A DNA stretch of 64,000 nt from Tolypocladium sp. Sup5 PDA-1 (taxonomy: Eukaryota > Ascomycota > Sordariomycetes > Hypocreales > Ophiocordycipitaceae), in the NCBI GenBank assembly GCA_000750105.3, contig JPHH03000041.1:186001-250000 (forward strand), in the 5' to 3' direction. This document shows positions 44,001 through 56,374 of this stretch, piece by piece; position 1 is the stretch's first letter, and every line of letters begins with the position of its first letter. Made by a program: the position numbers and the translations under genes. A model generated the notes under the pieces. It worked only from the letters and a program-made list of their open reading frames with translations. It did not search any database and was not told where the DNA came from.

Positions 44001-44946
44001 CACGCTCGTGCCCAACCTCATCGTCTGGAGCAACGAGCACAAGGGCCACTTCAAGGCCAAGGTCAAGCACATCTTGGAGAGAATGGTGCGCCGCTTCAGC
44101 TACGACCTCATCCACAAGAACTGCCCCGAATCCGACAAGAAGCTCATCGTCAACATCCGCAAGACCAAGGAGAGGGCGAAGAAGAAGAAGGACATTGCCA
44201 GGGCCGGCGAGGACGACGACGACGTTAGTGACGACGAAGACGACGACCGCCCGAAGAGACAGTTTGAGAACGAATACGATCAGGCTCTGTACAGCAGTGA
44301 TTCGGACGCTGGTGCAAACTCTGATGACGAGGCAGATGTGAAGCCCAGGAGGAAGACGCAAAAGGGCGGCAGGACGTACATTGTCGAAGACGAGGATGAG
44401 CCCCTCGATCTCCTGGACAAGAAAGCCCTCGCCAATATCTCATCCACCAAGCCTTCCAAGCTCCGAAAGCCCACCAAGACCAAGGCCAAGATGGACCTCG
44501 ACGGCAAGCTCATCCTCGGCAAAGACAGCGACGATGAAGACGACGGCGCCATGGACGTTGACAAGCCTGAGGGCGGTTCCGGTGTAGGCGCCTATGTCGC
44601 CGCCCTCAAGGGCAAGGATGCCGCCAAGCGCGGCCGTGGCGGCAAGCTCAAGTTCTCCAACAGGCGGTCCAAGGATGACGACGACGCGGGCGACATGGAC
44701 GAGGGCGACGCCGTCGCGCTCAAGAACAAGATCAGCCCCGGCAGGGACCGCGGAAGCAACTTCCGTGGCAGGGGAGGAGGCGGCATGCGCGGTGGCCGTG
44801 GTGGCCGCGGCGGTCGTGGAGCCGGTCCCGGCGCCCGTAGCGGCAAGGGGGGCATCGCCGCGGGGAGGAGGGGACTGGGCGTTGAGAAGAGGCATGGGCC
44901 GTCGATGGCGGGCGGCGTAGGCAAGCCCAAGAGGGGACGGAACTGA
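41096..44946 (+). CDS. RRP12: Ribosomal RNA processing protein RRP12 (NUC173 domain)
   Basis: Exons 41096..41182 and 41236..44946; the 53-nt intron has GTGGGC and TGTAG. Product 1265 residues. The N-terminus has a (T-P)4 run encoded by ACGCCG repeats. The bulk is HEAT-like helical repeat with the NUC173-type central region (about 370-600, for example S-F-R-N-K-K-E-A-D and G-Q-S-G-R-A-W-M-F-P-I-L-R-D-Y). After K-V-K-H-I-L-E-R-M-V-R-R-F-S-Y-D comes an acidic and Lys-rich segment and a terminal RGG box (F-R-G-R-G-G-G-G-M-R-G-G-R-G-G-R-G-G-R-G). Rrp12 is a nucleolar, karyopherin-like factor for export and maturation of both pre-ribosomal subunits. The RGG tail is longer than in yeast. Confidence 0.94.
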
Positions 44947-45553
44947 AAATAAAGGGGGAAGGGGGAACGACATAAAAAGTTCCTAAAATACCCACGTTCA
45001 TGAATGAGGCAGTATGTGGCGGGTTTACCATTTCATCTGGCGTTTACTCTCGTTAGAAGTCGAGTAGAATAGAATGTCTACGTTTTCTCTTTCACTGTTC
45101 CCATAATCACATGTCACTTCAAATATTGAACCAGGCCATGTCCCGTGAATCCCGTAACCATTATTACGTCGTTGCAATAATTAATCTGACGAGTAGCCAA
45201 CATCATCGGCGCCAGCCGAGACGGACACATTTGTTTTGTCTCAAAGGCCATACTCCGAACTTCCCTCCCCTTGTCATCCATGACGCCCTCGCCCGCAAAA
45301 CACCAATTCCTCCACTCGCATGCGGGGGTATCTCGTTCGTACAACCGTAGATGCCAAAGGCGGGTATTAAATCGAAATCGCAGAAACAAGTCGTCCGTCT
45401 CCGTCTCCGTCTCTCAACGCCGTTTATGCCGGAACAAACGCAAACTCCACATGCCATGCTGCCGAATCCTCCCCTCTAAACAGAAATTTGTCGCGACAAA
45501 AAGCCGTCGCAAAGAATATAGCGTGGCAACAAGACAGGCGTAAAGACTGGCCG
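44947..45553. other. Convergent 3' ends of RRP12 and the DUF2293 gene
   Basis: 607 bases; 3' untranslated regions with AATAAT and AT-richer composition than the flanks. No gene seen. Confidence 0.55.
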
Positions 45554-48221
45554 TCATCGAAATACATTGACGTGTTCCGGGTAGGGTACGCGGGAAGGGT
45601 GCTCTCGTCCGTAGTTGTCATAATAGTGGTCACCCATGGGTGGACGCTCTCGATGCTGCCGATAACCAGGTTCGTGATGCGCTTGAGGCGGTAACTCTAA
45701 CCGAAAGTCGAATTGTAACCTATGAGATGTGAGAATCCTATTTCGGGTACTATCGATGGTAATGGCTAAAAGGCAAGGTAAACAAACTCACTCTTCCCGG
45801 TACGGCTGGAGTGGAGGTGCACGGTACTCTCCTAATGCTGGTCGAGATCCAGGGCCACAGTCATCTCCAAAGATCCGAGATCGCTCAAAGTCAACGTGCG
45901 GGCTACGCTCCCACGGATTCAAGGGGACGCGGCTCACTACGTGGGCGCTGTGAGGGTGAGCGAGGTGAGGAATGGTGCCAGACCGAGGGATCGGAATAAT
46001 CTCGACGCCAAAAGTACCTTGACTCTCTTGCAGGATTCTTGAGCCTTCTTCCTGTGAGACCACGATATGACGATCTGGTGCTTGCGGCACTTGATGGACC
46101 AGTCGTCGGTCGTCCATATGTCCGTTGGGCTCACGCGGGGGCATCACTAACTCCGGTTGGGCTGAAACCCTCTCATAGAACCCGCCCCGATCCTCCATAA
46201 GGATAGGGTTTAGGCGACTACCGGGCCGAGCAGCATTCAACACTATCCGATCGGCGACTGGCTGGTCCGATGAAGGGGTAGCTTCATGGGCTCGAGCCGC
46301 AGAATGAGGTAGAGAAGAAGCAGGGCCTTGGTTCCCGTGGTAGTCGGAATTGAATTGGTTCGGATCACGCTGTCCGAATGTTTGGAAAGGGCCCTCGGCG
46401 TGGAAGCCACCGGGGCCTACTCGTCCATGTGGCATGTGATCGCTAATCACTCGCGGACCGGAGTTGTAATCATCTCGCCCCAGCGGTTGAGCTAAAGATG
46501 GGGGTTGGCCATGGTGATACTGCATGCCGTGGCGAAGAGAAGAATGATCCATGTGATCCTCGGTCCTGACAGGCGGCACACCAGCAAAGAAGGATGGCCG
46601 TGCAGGCGCCGGATGGGCAGACTCAATGGAAGGAACCAGCATATCCTGGAAATGATTGCCAACGGAAGTTGGCTGTTGCTGCAAACCACCACGGGTGGCA
46701 AAAGTTACCTCTCCCTGGAAAGTGTGTGCTGGGGCAACAGGAGCGTTATGTGGCAGCTTTTGGAACATTGCCGTGCGCTGAGGAACATAGCCGTTGGAAC
46801 TCGGAGCACTGCCAATGGAGCTGAAGAGTGGCTGTTGCTCAAACGCATTGGGAAAACTGTTTGCGTTAGGCTGGTCCAGTGCCGTATCGGCAGTGGAGGG
46901 CGGAGGGTTGAGGTCGGGATCACGATTACGCTGCAGAGCTTCCTCCCAGGCGCGGTATCTCTTAAATCCACGTCGGTGGCTTCGGGAAGCGCCGTGGTCC
47001 TGATCCTTGCCGCCGGCTGCTGCTGCTTTCGACTTGGGCGCCCTTGTTGCGGCTTTAGTAGATCGCTGACGATTCAACCCAGTGCGCTGTAGCGGTTGGT
47101 GCGATGAGTGGCGGGACATGGCGACATCTTTGGTCGAGTCCAGTTCCTCGACGGAGGTGCCTTCAGTCTCTTCCTCGGAATCGTCATCTTCGGAGTCAGA
47201 GATTACGACCACTTCCCTCAGAATCTCATCCAGCTGATCCCGGCCAGTCTCTTCGTCTCCTCGCCACTTGACAAGGATGTCGAGGCTGAGTGATTCGACG
47301 GCTCTTCGTGCATTCTGGTAGTCCGTCTCTCTGAGCAATTGATCATACCTAGTATGAGTATGCCTGATATGAGCAAGTACCGCAAGTTGAGCCCTGCGAG
47401 ATAGAGGTATGTCGTCACTGAGTCCGACAGTCTTCTGGCCTCGAAAGCATGTACCCTGAGAAGGAAGTTAGCTTTCCAAACGCGGTCTTGGGAATCATGA
47501 AGGAAAAGTCACCCACAAATGTGAAAGCACGCTCGAGGACCCGCTGGCGGTCAGTATTGGGGATGCGGGGAAATAGGTCTCGCAGCACAGCATCGGCCTG
47601 AGCGTGGTAGAGCCGCTGGGACTTGGGTATCGGCTCCGGCACTCCGTGTGGGACGCGTGCTGGTTGCTCTGGCGGTCCAGCGATGCTGGCTCTGGCTTCT
47701 TGCACAATGTTTGCGTGGAAGTGGCAGCCGACTCTGTTCAACTGATTGGCGTAGCTTAATGCAGTGGTGTTGTGGGAATTCTGGAAACGGTGAGTCCTGC
47801 GACGTAAGTAATTCGGCCTCGAGTAGCATACCGTAACGATGAAAACCATGACGCCATTCTCCCTGGACAGCTCTTTGCAAGCCGCGGTCAACTGAGGGTT
47901 TCCGGCTGCAACGAATTCGAAATTCGGCGGAGGGGTTCTGTTGACAGTATGCTGTGTCTGGTCAGCCAGATACATGGGCTGTCGAACTTGGAGTGTCCTG
48001 CTTACCTCGATGCTGAGCTTCTTCTTCTTGTCCTTGTTCTCGACAAATTCGAAGTAACTGTGATGCTTAGATTTGGGTATCGGCAGCGGTGGCCTCGCCA
48101 CAAGGCTACCGGGCAGAGGCACAGGCGCCAAGGAACCATGCTGGGGCCTCTGTGCTCGTTTGTGCCTCTCCTGGGGCCCGCCCGCGACGGTCGCAGGCAA
48201 CCTTCGCTTAGTTGTACCCAT
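45554..48221 (-). CDS. DUF2293 domain protein
   Basis: Reverse strand, exons 48221..48006, 47951..47832, 47780..47517, 47455..45792, 45719..45554; introns of 54, 51, 61 and 72 nt. Product 809 residues. The N-terminal 100 residues include F-E-F-V-x-x-G-N-P-x-L-T-x-x-C-K-E-L-S-R-E. The DUF2293 domain (about 165-265) shows A-V-L-R-D-L-F-P-R-I-P-x-T-D-R and I-P-L-S-R-R-A-Q-L-A-V-L-A-H-I-R-H-T-H-T-x-Y-D-x-L-L, then V-E-S-L-S-L-D-I-L-V-K-W-R-G-D-E-E. The rest is disordered, His/Pro/Gly-rich. The last exon is inferred because a GTGAGT donor overlaps the apparent stop and the downstream frame ends Y-P-E-H-V-N-V-F-R; without it the protein stops at 45788. Function of the domain is unknown to me. Confidence 0.82.
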
Positions 48222-51200
48222 CTGTGACGATTAATATGGCGAATGCACCATGCTAAAAAGGCGAGAAGGATCCAGGCAACGACTGTGCGGTTAGCAGAAC
48301 CGATGGAGTCAGAGCTAGCACCTCCGGCGGATGGACCGAAACAGTTGAATCACAGCGGCTGGCACAAGGCGGAGGACCAAGGACGAAACGCGCCGAGGAA
48401 AGGGTATCCAGGAGGGAACACGCTCGCGGCTGGTCGCTCTTCTCCAGCTGCTGGCTCGCAGCGCACGGGTCCGACTCGACGCGAGCTTGACAGCAGCGCG
48501 CACACGTGTCCGGATCACCGTGGAAACAGGGGAGAGATGCGACAGGGCAAGCGGTCGAGCCTCGACTGATCAGGCGCCAGTGTGAAGGATGACAGAGGGA
48601 AGCCTGCGTTGTCGCCTGCTGGAGAGTTGTGGTTGATTTTGGGCAGCAAGTGCGTATAATTACCTAAGCAGGTTTGGGACTGCGACAGTGGAGCAACGTT
48701 GACCAGTGCCCAGCACCGCGCAGCCTCGCGGCGCGTCACAGCAACGGCGACATCCAATGGTTCGATCAAACGGAAAGGTCAGTTTAGGGTACGTGAGCTC
48801 CTGTGCCCTGCTGGGAGAGTCTATAGTACGAGATGGATTTGGCTGTGACTGAGCGCAGGGAGGAGCACGATTCCTCCAGGTACTGCAGGTACTGCTCAGC
48901 CGTGAGGGGCGTACAGATTCACTGCCATCCCGAGCAAGCTGACATCATGGATCTGATGAACCCCTGATGTGCATCTGAGATGCATGCTCTTGCGTACATA
49001 CGTATCTGTACAAACAAGGCGACTGCTTCTAAATTTAAACGGAATCGTGGCGGCGGAGGGGGCCATCGCCCGCGGCGCGCGGCTTCTTGTGCACCGCCGT
49101 GCCGACACTGCCACCAGTCATTCGAAAGGCATTGGAGACGCTGGGTTCAATCTGCCAAGCAACTGTGCTTTATGTACTACTTCTTATGGAATATGTACTA
49201 GAGCGGCCATTTCTGACGGCAGCTGTTTGAACTTCTGGCTGGTTTGTTTGCAGCATGTAGAGCGTGTTCGGCGCCTGGTGTTTCGAGTCTGCTCTTGCTT
49301 CAATATGCCGCAAATATACGAGCAACCGCCCCCTTTGAGACATGAATGGATCCTTTCTACTTCTCAATCTGTCTCTAAGTGGCTTTGCATGGGGCTCTTA
49401 GAGTGCTGGGCTGACTTCCGATGCAACTTTGGCTCTCGTCAATGCCGGCAAGGCATTCACGACAGGTCGTCGGCTCGAGTCAGGTTCCGCGACAGTAGGC
49501 TTTCTCTGGGCAAACAGAAGCTCTTCATTCAAGATTGTCACTGAGAGACACGATGAACAGCCTCTGTGAGGATCCACCGCCCCTATCTGCCGAAACTCGA
49601 CGTCCGTGCCGGGCTGTGCTGGGCTATGCCGTCTTGTGCTCTGGTGACAGTGGCAAAATACAATCAGGGCCAGGCTGGCGGTTCGAAGAGAAATGCTCCC
49701 TGACCTGTTAATTATTTCGTTTAAAACCCTACGTGCTCGTTATGATGGCAGGTTTAAGGCTCGCGAGGGTCAAACCCATGGCCATTGATATTCGATACCG
49801 TCACCAGTTGTCGTCGTCAATCGCGGGGAGGTAACGGATGTTCCCGCGCCGTGGCTTGTGTTTCAGGGCGAAACAAGTGTTGGCCAACAGCGGGCGACAG
49901 ATGTCGAATCGTTCCGCAGGAATAAATAGCTGCGACAGACCTTTTCGTCCCGACAGGGGCAGCTCGAAATTGCTCGTACGGATTACAGTACGGAGTACTC
50001 CGTAATGCCGCTGATGATCTCGGGCACAGCTCAAGCAAAAGAACCAGGCAGACCACGGTCTGTCCAGTAACGACTCGCGGCGAATTGCTGAACCGTACTC
50101 GTACATACGGAGATGGCGGCGTCTTGGATGCACTGCCACCGCCAGCAATGGAAACATCAAGACCTTGCTTTGCCCGTTTTGGGAGCTAGCCGCATTACAC
50201 GTGACCAGGCACCTGACTGTAGAATGCGATCGCATTTCGCGTTCTGGGGACACATCGTCAACAAGCGAGAAAGGTGTGAGTGTACAGCCACACTCAGCCA
50301 GTCGCTAGCGCTGCACCCTCTCCCGTGCTTACGAGGGACTGGCTCCGGTGGCTTCCAGCAGCGCAGCGCGCAGCCAATCGCCGGGTCGTCGACGGTTCCG
50401 AACCGTGAGCTCGGGCAGTTCGGGGGTCCGAATCGCCTCCACGCTGCCGAGGAGCCAAACCGCATGGACGGTTGACTGCGACTGTCCGTTGGCTGTGCCA
50501 AGCAGCAGCCCAGCAACACCAGCAGAAGCCAATGTTGTCAATGTCGTTGCCTACGGACATTGCCGAGGCGCCCTTGTCCACGCTGTGGCTAGCCCAAAGT
50601 CAAAGCCCAACGGCCTCGGCGGTCTCAGGGAAAGGAAACGGGAGCGGCATGAACGCATGAGCGCTTGTGATTCGAGCAAATGAGATTCCCATGCGCTCTG
50701 CCTCCCTGGTGCTCCATCTCCCTCCATCTCATCATCAAAGACCGCAATCGCAACTTCAGCCGCGGGAGGACAGACGAGAGGAGCAAAAAAAAATGTATTC
50801 GTGGCCGTTTCGTCGACATTCGTCAGCCCTACTGCTCCAACCCGCAACTTGAAGGCTCCTCCAGCGGCTCCTGCACCGTCTACTGGCTGCAGAAGGTCGT
50901 GATGGCCCTTTGGGGCCGCGGAATGGGATCATAGGGCCTGTATCGTTGCGCAGCTAGGCGCGAAACGGGTAGCTGGCGTCGTCATCCTCAGGGTCACGGA
51001 GAAGTGCGGCGCCGACCAACGGCGAGTGCCTCCCAAAAGGGGAAGTCTTTCAGTGGGCGTTCCAACGAGCGAGGAGTCGATCGTGATAGCGGCCTAACAG
51101 CTGCAGGTGCCAATTATGGTCAGCACCAGATACGACCCAAGTAGTGGAGCTCCGTAGTATGCCAAGGGACCCAATCAGCACCCACCGCCTGGCCCAGCGC

Positions 51201-51796
51201 CGGGCCTTTAGCTGCGAGATGATGAGTGAGCAGCGACCGGCGACCTGAGAGCGAGCAGGATGAGCTGACGCGTCCACGGCCCCCTCCCCCCGCCGGATCC
51301 CTGCTCGCCCACGCCATTCCCTGCCCGCCCCTGCCAGTGCTTCGCCCAGGAGCCCCAGCGCTCTGCCAGCGCCAGCAACGCCTGCCAAGGATCCATCCCC
51401 CAGAGCCCATGGCCCAGACAGTCCCCTGCGCCAAGGCAGGCATCCATTCCATTCATAGCCATTCTGGCCCCCCCTTCCCCTTCCCTTCCTGCCTGACTCT
51501 CGCTCCCCTCTTCCCACCTCTTGTCTCGACTCTCGACACAAGCATCATCGCCGTCTCTTGTCTCCAGTATCCTCGCTTCATCACGACGACGCTTCTCCTC
51601 TTCATCGCTTCAAAACAATTCCGACGAATTCGCTCCATTGAGCCGCGCTTCGCGATCAAGCCTTACGGGTAGCCCCGTGTCATTGCCCGCATCATCCTGC
51701 CGCCACCCGTTTGGCTGCAACGCCTTGTTCGAAGTCAAATCTAATCTTCACCGCGAAAACCGTCGTCTGTCATCAGCCAACGGCATCGCCATCATC
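48222..51796. other. Long non-coding stretch and bZIP gene leader
   Basis: 3.6 kb. No ORF with recognisable domain. A 16-base perfect palindrome lies at 49989..50004. From about 51270 to the bZIP ATG the strand is C/T-rich, typical of a long fungal 5' leader; an open frame continues upstream of the bZIP ATG to about 51521 but contains no in-frame ATG, only near-cognate codons. Confidence 0.5.
49989..50004. repeat. Perfect palindrome TACGGAGTACTCCGTA
   Basis: 16-base inverted repeat without spacer. Nine-base halves TACGGAGTA also occur at 18713..18721 and, inverted, at 33063..33071, always between genes. Confidence 0.8.
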
Positions 51797-53572
51797 ATGT
51801 CGGCTCCGGCCCAGAACAACGTCGATCTCGACGCTCTGCTCGATCTCTCCGAGTATGACAACAACTACAACTCGCCTTCGCTCTCGCCCTCGACGACCTC
51901 GAAGCCCACCTTTGCCAGCCCCGTCACCGCTGCTGTGACCACCCCCAGCGTTCCCTCCTCGACCACACAGACGCTCAGCGGCCCCAGTCACAACTATGAC
52001 ATGTACCGCCAGCAGACGGGCTTCGTACCCGGTGCCATCGCCAACACCATGGCCGTCAACCAGACCAACAACACGGGCTACCAGGACTTTGGCAGCCTCG
52101 AATACATGTCTAGCTTCACTCCCGAGAACGACATGTTCGACTTCAACACGTCGCCCTCGCAGGGCACCATGGACATGGATTTCGAGTCGCCCGCCGACTC
52201 CCAACAGTTCTTCAATACTGTGAACCCCAGCAGCATTGAGCAGGAGTCGTCCAACCTGGCCTCTCCCGCCATGTCATCCTCGACCAGCAGCGTCGGCCGC
52301 CTCTGGCCTGGTGCCCACTCCCAGGCTGCCCTCGCCAAGGCTCAGGCCCAGCAGAGGCAGCAGCAGCACATCATTCAGCAGCAACAAGCCCACCGCCAAA
52401 CTGGCCAGCAGCAAAAGCCTCGCAGCAAGGCCCCTCAGCCTACGGACCCCATCGTCGAGCAGAAGATTACCCAGCTCCTCAACTCGATGCGGGCCAAGCC
52501 CTCTTCCCCCGACTCCCTGGACAACTCTGTTCACGCCAACCTGCCCCGCACCAGGAAGGACGAAGAGGACATGGACGAGGATGAGCGACTTCTGGCTAGC
52601 GAGGAGGGCAAGAAGCTTAGCAGCAAAGAGCGGAGGCAGCTCCGCAACAAGGTGTCTGCTCGTGCGTTCCGATCCCGGAGAAAGGGTAAGTTTCATCCAA
52701 CCGCCACCTTGACAGTCTTGATTAGTCCATATCACTAACATGATGCAGAATACATCACCCAGCTTGAAGCCGAGATCTCCAACAAGGTCAATGAGAATGG
52801 CGACCTGCGGGCCGAGAACCGTGCTCTCGTGGAGGAGAACAAGCGCCTGTCTGACCTGACCCGCATGCTTCTCTCCTCTCCCTCCTTCTCCAACTTCCTC
52901 GACCACCTCAGCACCAACCCTACTGGTATTCCCCAGGCCGCACAGATCAAGGTCGAGCCCCAACAGTCGCAGGAGCAGAGCCAGGTCCCCAAGGATGTCA
53001 ATCCCTACGGCGGCCAGTACTCCTCCCAGCAGCAGATCGGCATGGCCATGATCCCCGAGCAGAGCATGGACCTGTCTCTGCTCAGCCTCGACAACACCTC
53101 GTACAACTTCCAACCCCAGGTGTTCGTCGTCGACACTCCCGAGTTGCCTGCTGCTATTGATACCTCTGTTCTCTCTGGCAAGACCTCCAACTTTGTCGAG
53201 GAGTCCTTCCAGTCCGATGAGGAAAAGGTCGAGGTTCCTGCCATTGAGCGACCCGCCGAGAGCCTCACGGCCTCTGAGCCCGCCGAGGAAGCACCTGTTG
53301 ACGAGGACTTCGAGTCCGACCCAGAGTTTGCCCTCTACCACTCCGAGCCCGCTGCCTCTTGCGAGGGGTCCAAGGCCATCGATACCGACGGCCTGAGAAA
53401 CGTTGACGTGTTTGGCGGTATCGAGGCCGATAAGGCGCTGGCTCGGTATGAGCTCGTCGACGCCACGGAGGAAGAAGCTTCTGCCACATTCGCCATGGCC
53501 CGCGTGCAGCGCATCAGTGCCAACATGGCGTCTGTCGTCTCGAGGTTAGAGCTCTTGACGATGGGCTTGTAA
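51797..53572 (+). CDS. bZIP transcription factor
   Basis: Exons 51797..52685 and 52749..53572; the 63-nt intron has GTAAGT and ATGCAG and splits the basic region from the zipper (R-S-R-R-K | E-Y-I-T-Q-L-E). Product 570 residues. The basic region K-E-R-R-Q-L-R-N-K-V-S-A-R-A-F-R-S-R-R-K (277-296) has the N-x-x-A-R-x-x-R-x-x-R spacing; the zipper heptads follow (L-E-A-E-I, L-R-A-E-N-R-A-L, L-S-D-L). The N-terminal half is Ser/Thr/Pro and Gln-rich, a likely activation domain; the C-terminal part is acidic. The R-N-K-V-S-A-R-A-F form occurs in filamentous-fungal factors such as MBZ1 of Metarhizium (growth, stress, virulence), but orthology is not established here. The ATG at 51797 is the first ATG of the frame. 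Confidence 0.9.
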
Positions 53573-54275
53573 GGTGTCGAGGCGGCCGCCTCGGAACCTT
53601 TAACGGCGAGGCAGTAATATTCTTATGAACTTCTTTGTGTGCATATGACAGGCGAGCTTTACTTGGGGTGGCATTGGGCGTTCGGGGAAGACCACAGGGC
53701 GGTCACTCGGGAATTGATTTGGAAATCTAGGAGTACAACGCCAAAGAAGGGCGGACTGTGCATGATACTTGACCATTTGTATAGATAGAGTTGAAGGCTT
53801 GGCGCCACTCGATCAAAATTTGAAAACTGTCAAATTATCTATTGTTCATCTCGTGAGACGGGTGTTTTGTGATTCCTCTGTGATCCTCCGCGATTTTTTT
53901 GCTCTGCCTATGCTTCATGTGATACATTACGGCCGCTACCAGCCGTCACACCTTGCCCAGTAAGCAATTACGACTACTCTCCGACAGTGTCTGTCCACGT
54001 GCACGTACGCAACCAACAAACTGAAAATTTCGTTCTCCCCACACGGATCTCAAGTGATGTTGGCATCTTGGCTTTCCAGATCTCGGATGGGATGACGTAG
54101 GAGGAGCCTCAAAACCGGGTGGCTTGCGGATCACGGCCCCGAGTGCCCCAGCGCCCCGGTTTTGACGCCCCGGGCTGGGTCCGTTGTTCCCCAGTCCCCC
54201 TGAAGATCATGTATCGTGTTTTTCTTGTTTCTACGTGGCGAGGATGTTGTGGTCATGTAACAATGGAGAATCGAG
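53573..54275. other. Convergent 3' ends of bZIP and HET genes
   Basis: 703 bases of presumed 3' untranslated DNA; AT-richer than the flanking genes. Nothing else recognised. Confidence 0.55.
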
Positions 54276-56374
54276 TCAGTGTATTGAAAAGACTTCCTCC
54301 TGACGATCGGGCATCTGCAGTGCCTCGCCGTTCATCATCCCGTGGACGTAGCACTCGCCCACGAGCGTCCACCCGTCGCCCCCGTCCTGCCGCCTCCTCA
54401 GGACAAAGGGCGTGCGGCCACCGTGCAGCACGACCACGGCGTCGCCCTCGTCCATGACGTCGGGCCCCATGACGTAGTAGCCCGCCTGCCGGGTGACGCC
54501 GAAGCGCCGGTAGCGGGACACGAGGGTGGCCTCGTGGCTCCATTTGAAGGGGTCGGCGCGAGCGGCGCGGGCGGCGGCGCGGACGCAGGGGGCGATGCGG
54601 GCGGGGGTGACGCCGGAGCGGAGGAGGTAGGAGGCGCCGTGGGCGAGCCAGGTGCGGGCCGGGATGGAGGCGTAGGGGCGGGAGCGGTCGGCGCCGATGC
54701 AGGCGTTTGTGAGGGTCTGGATGAGGGCAAAGAAGGCCGAAGATTCGAAGCTACTGGCGCTGGTGCTGCTTGTGCCGTTTGGGTTGGAGGTGGAGGGCGT
54801 CGAGGGCGTGGTGTTGCTGCTGCTGGGGTACTGCTCGTCGAGGGAAAAGGTCTCGTAGCCGCAGAAGTTTTGCCAGAGGACCTCGATGGGGTTGTTTGGC
54901 CCCGTCTGCCGGAACTGAAAGGCCTTGCCGTAGAAGACCCACGAGCGGCGCGCGATGGTATCGATCCGAAAGCCGCGGATGTGGAGGATCCGCCGCTCCT
55001 CGTCGATAGTGAGCTGCGGCTGCGTATCCCCCGCGGCGCGATGAGGCGTCTCCGGTGACCCGACGAGGTGCACGGGCAGGACGCGCCAGTCGGGGACCCA
55101 GGACGGGAGGTTCAAGTCCGCAGTGTCAAAAGGCGTCCTCTTGTACCCAGCTGCGATGTTGTGCGTCGCCGAGAGCAAGATGAGCGACGTCGCCCCCCTG
55201 AGCACCCGCACGGCGACATCGACGTACACGTCCCCCACGGGGCGCGCATAGTCGGCGACGAGCCCGTCGAGCGCCCAGCTGCCCTTGCTCACGGAGAAGT
55301 GGCCGAGGAAGGCGTAGACGTGGTCGCGCGGGTCGCGGGCGAGCATGTGGCGCGCGCGGTGCAGCTCGTAGACGAAGCTGCCGCGGTTGTGGTGCTCGTC
55401 GTACGAGCAGACGCTCGGCTCGACGAAGCGGCGATAGAGGTAGCGGATATTGGGGGTGCCGACGGCGAAGCGCGTGCGCAGGTGGTGGTAGCGCTGGTTA
55501 AGGACGTCGGCGACGGAGGAGAGCGTGGCCCAGTCGAGGTGGGAGGAGCCCCAGAAGAGGGTTGCGGGGGCGGAGGTGCCAATCTCCTGGACGATCCAGA
55601 TGCGGTGGAACTGTTGGGCGTGGTTAGACAGGTCTTTCTCTGGTGTGTATATGGTTGGTTGGTGAAGTTGGGGGTTTAGGGGGTGAGTATGAGTTGACGA
55701 CGAGAGGATAGGATGAGGATGAGGCAGAGGTAACGCACCCACGGCAGCCTCGTGAGCTTCGACAGCGGCACCCACGGCTCCCTTCTCTGCTTGGCCAACT
55801 CCTCGGAATGCGCCCTCCGAAAGCGCTCATGCGCCTCCTCGTCCCGAAAGACGCCGTCCAGATGCTCAACCATGCGCACCGCCTCCGCCGCGACGCCCTC
55901 GTCGTCGCGCCCCAACCAGACGAGGATGCGCGCGGCGCCCTTGTACACGGCGTTCATGAGCTGCACCTGGCGGCCGCGCTCGGCGAGGTCCTCCTGGTTG
56001 ATGCACACCTGGTCGGCCCAGAGGCGGCGCGGCGCGTCGTCGGTGCGGCGCACGCGGCAGAGGGCGTCGTGGATGCTCTGCGTGAGGGGCAGCGCGCGCC
56101 GCCGCCACCGCCGCCGCGCATCGCCATCGCCGGCGTCTTCGAGGATGGAGAGGGTGAGGCTGCGCGGGCCGGTGCCCCAGGCGTAGGAGATGGTCTCGTA
56201 GCTGGCGAGGGGGGCATCGAGGGGGGAGGTGGTGAGGGTCCCGGTTAGGGGCGCGGTCGGGTCGGCGCTGGGGTGGAGGGTGAGGATGCGGACGGAGCGG
56301 GTGTCGGGGAGGGGGTCGTATTCATATCTGAGCTCATGGGGCGATGATGGTGGTATTGGGGGTTCGCCCGCCAT
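54276..56374 (-). CDS. Heterokaryon-incompatibility (HET) domain protein
   Basis: Reverse strand, exons 56374..55739 and 55610..54276; the 128-nt intron has GTGCGT, a GTCTAACC branch and CAACAG and joins L-P-W to F-H-R-I-W-I-V-Q-E. Product 656 residues. HET blocks: Y-E-T-I-S-Y-A-W-G (59-67), L-W-A-D-Q-V-C-I-N-Q-E-D (118-129), Q-V-x-L-M-N-A-V-Y-K-G-A..I-L-V-W-L-G, and W-I-V-Q-E-I after the splice. Further on come D-P-R-D-H-V-Y-A-F-L-G and L-P-S-W-V-P-D-W, typical of HET-6/TOL-type proteins. A Ser/Thr/Asn-rich low-complexity insert lies near residue 470. HET domains are related to TIR folds and trigger cell death upon allorecognition in known cases; allelic function here is not shown. The coding frame is intact. 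Confidence 0.92.

Noticed and set aside
49801..50253. 150-codon reverse ORF
   Set aside because: Starts on a weak context, spans the palindrome, and shows no recognisable domain.
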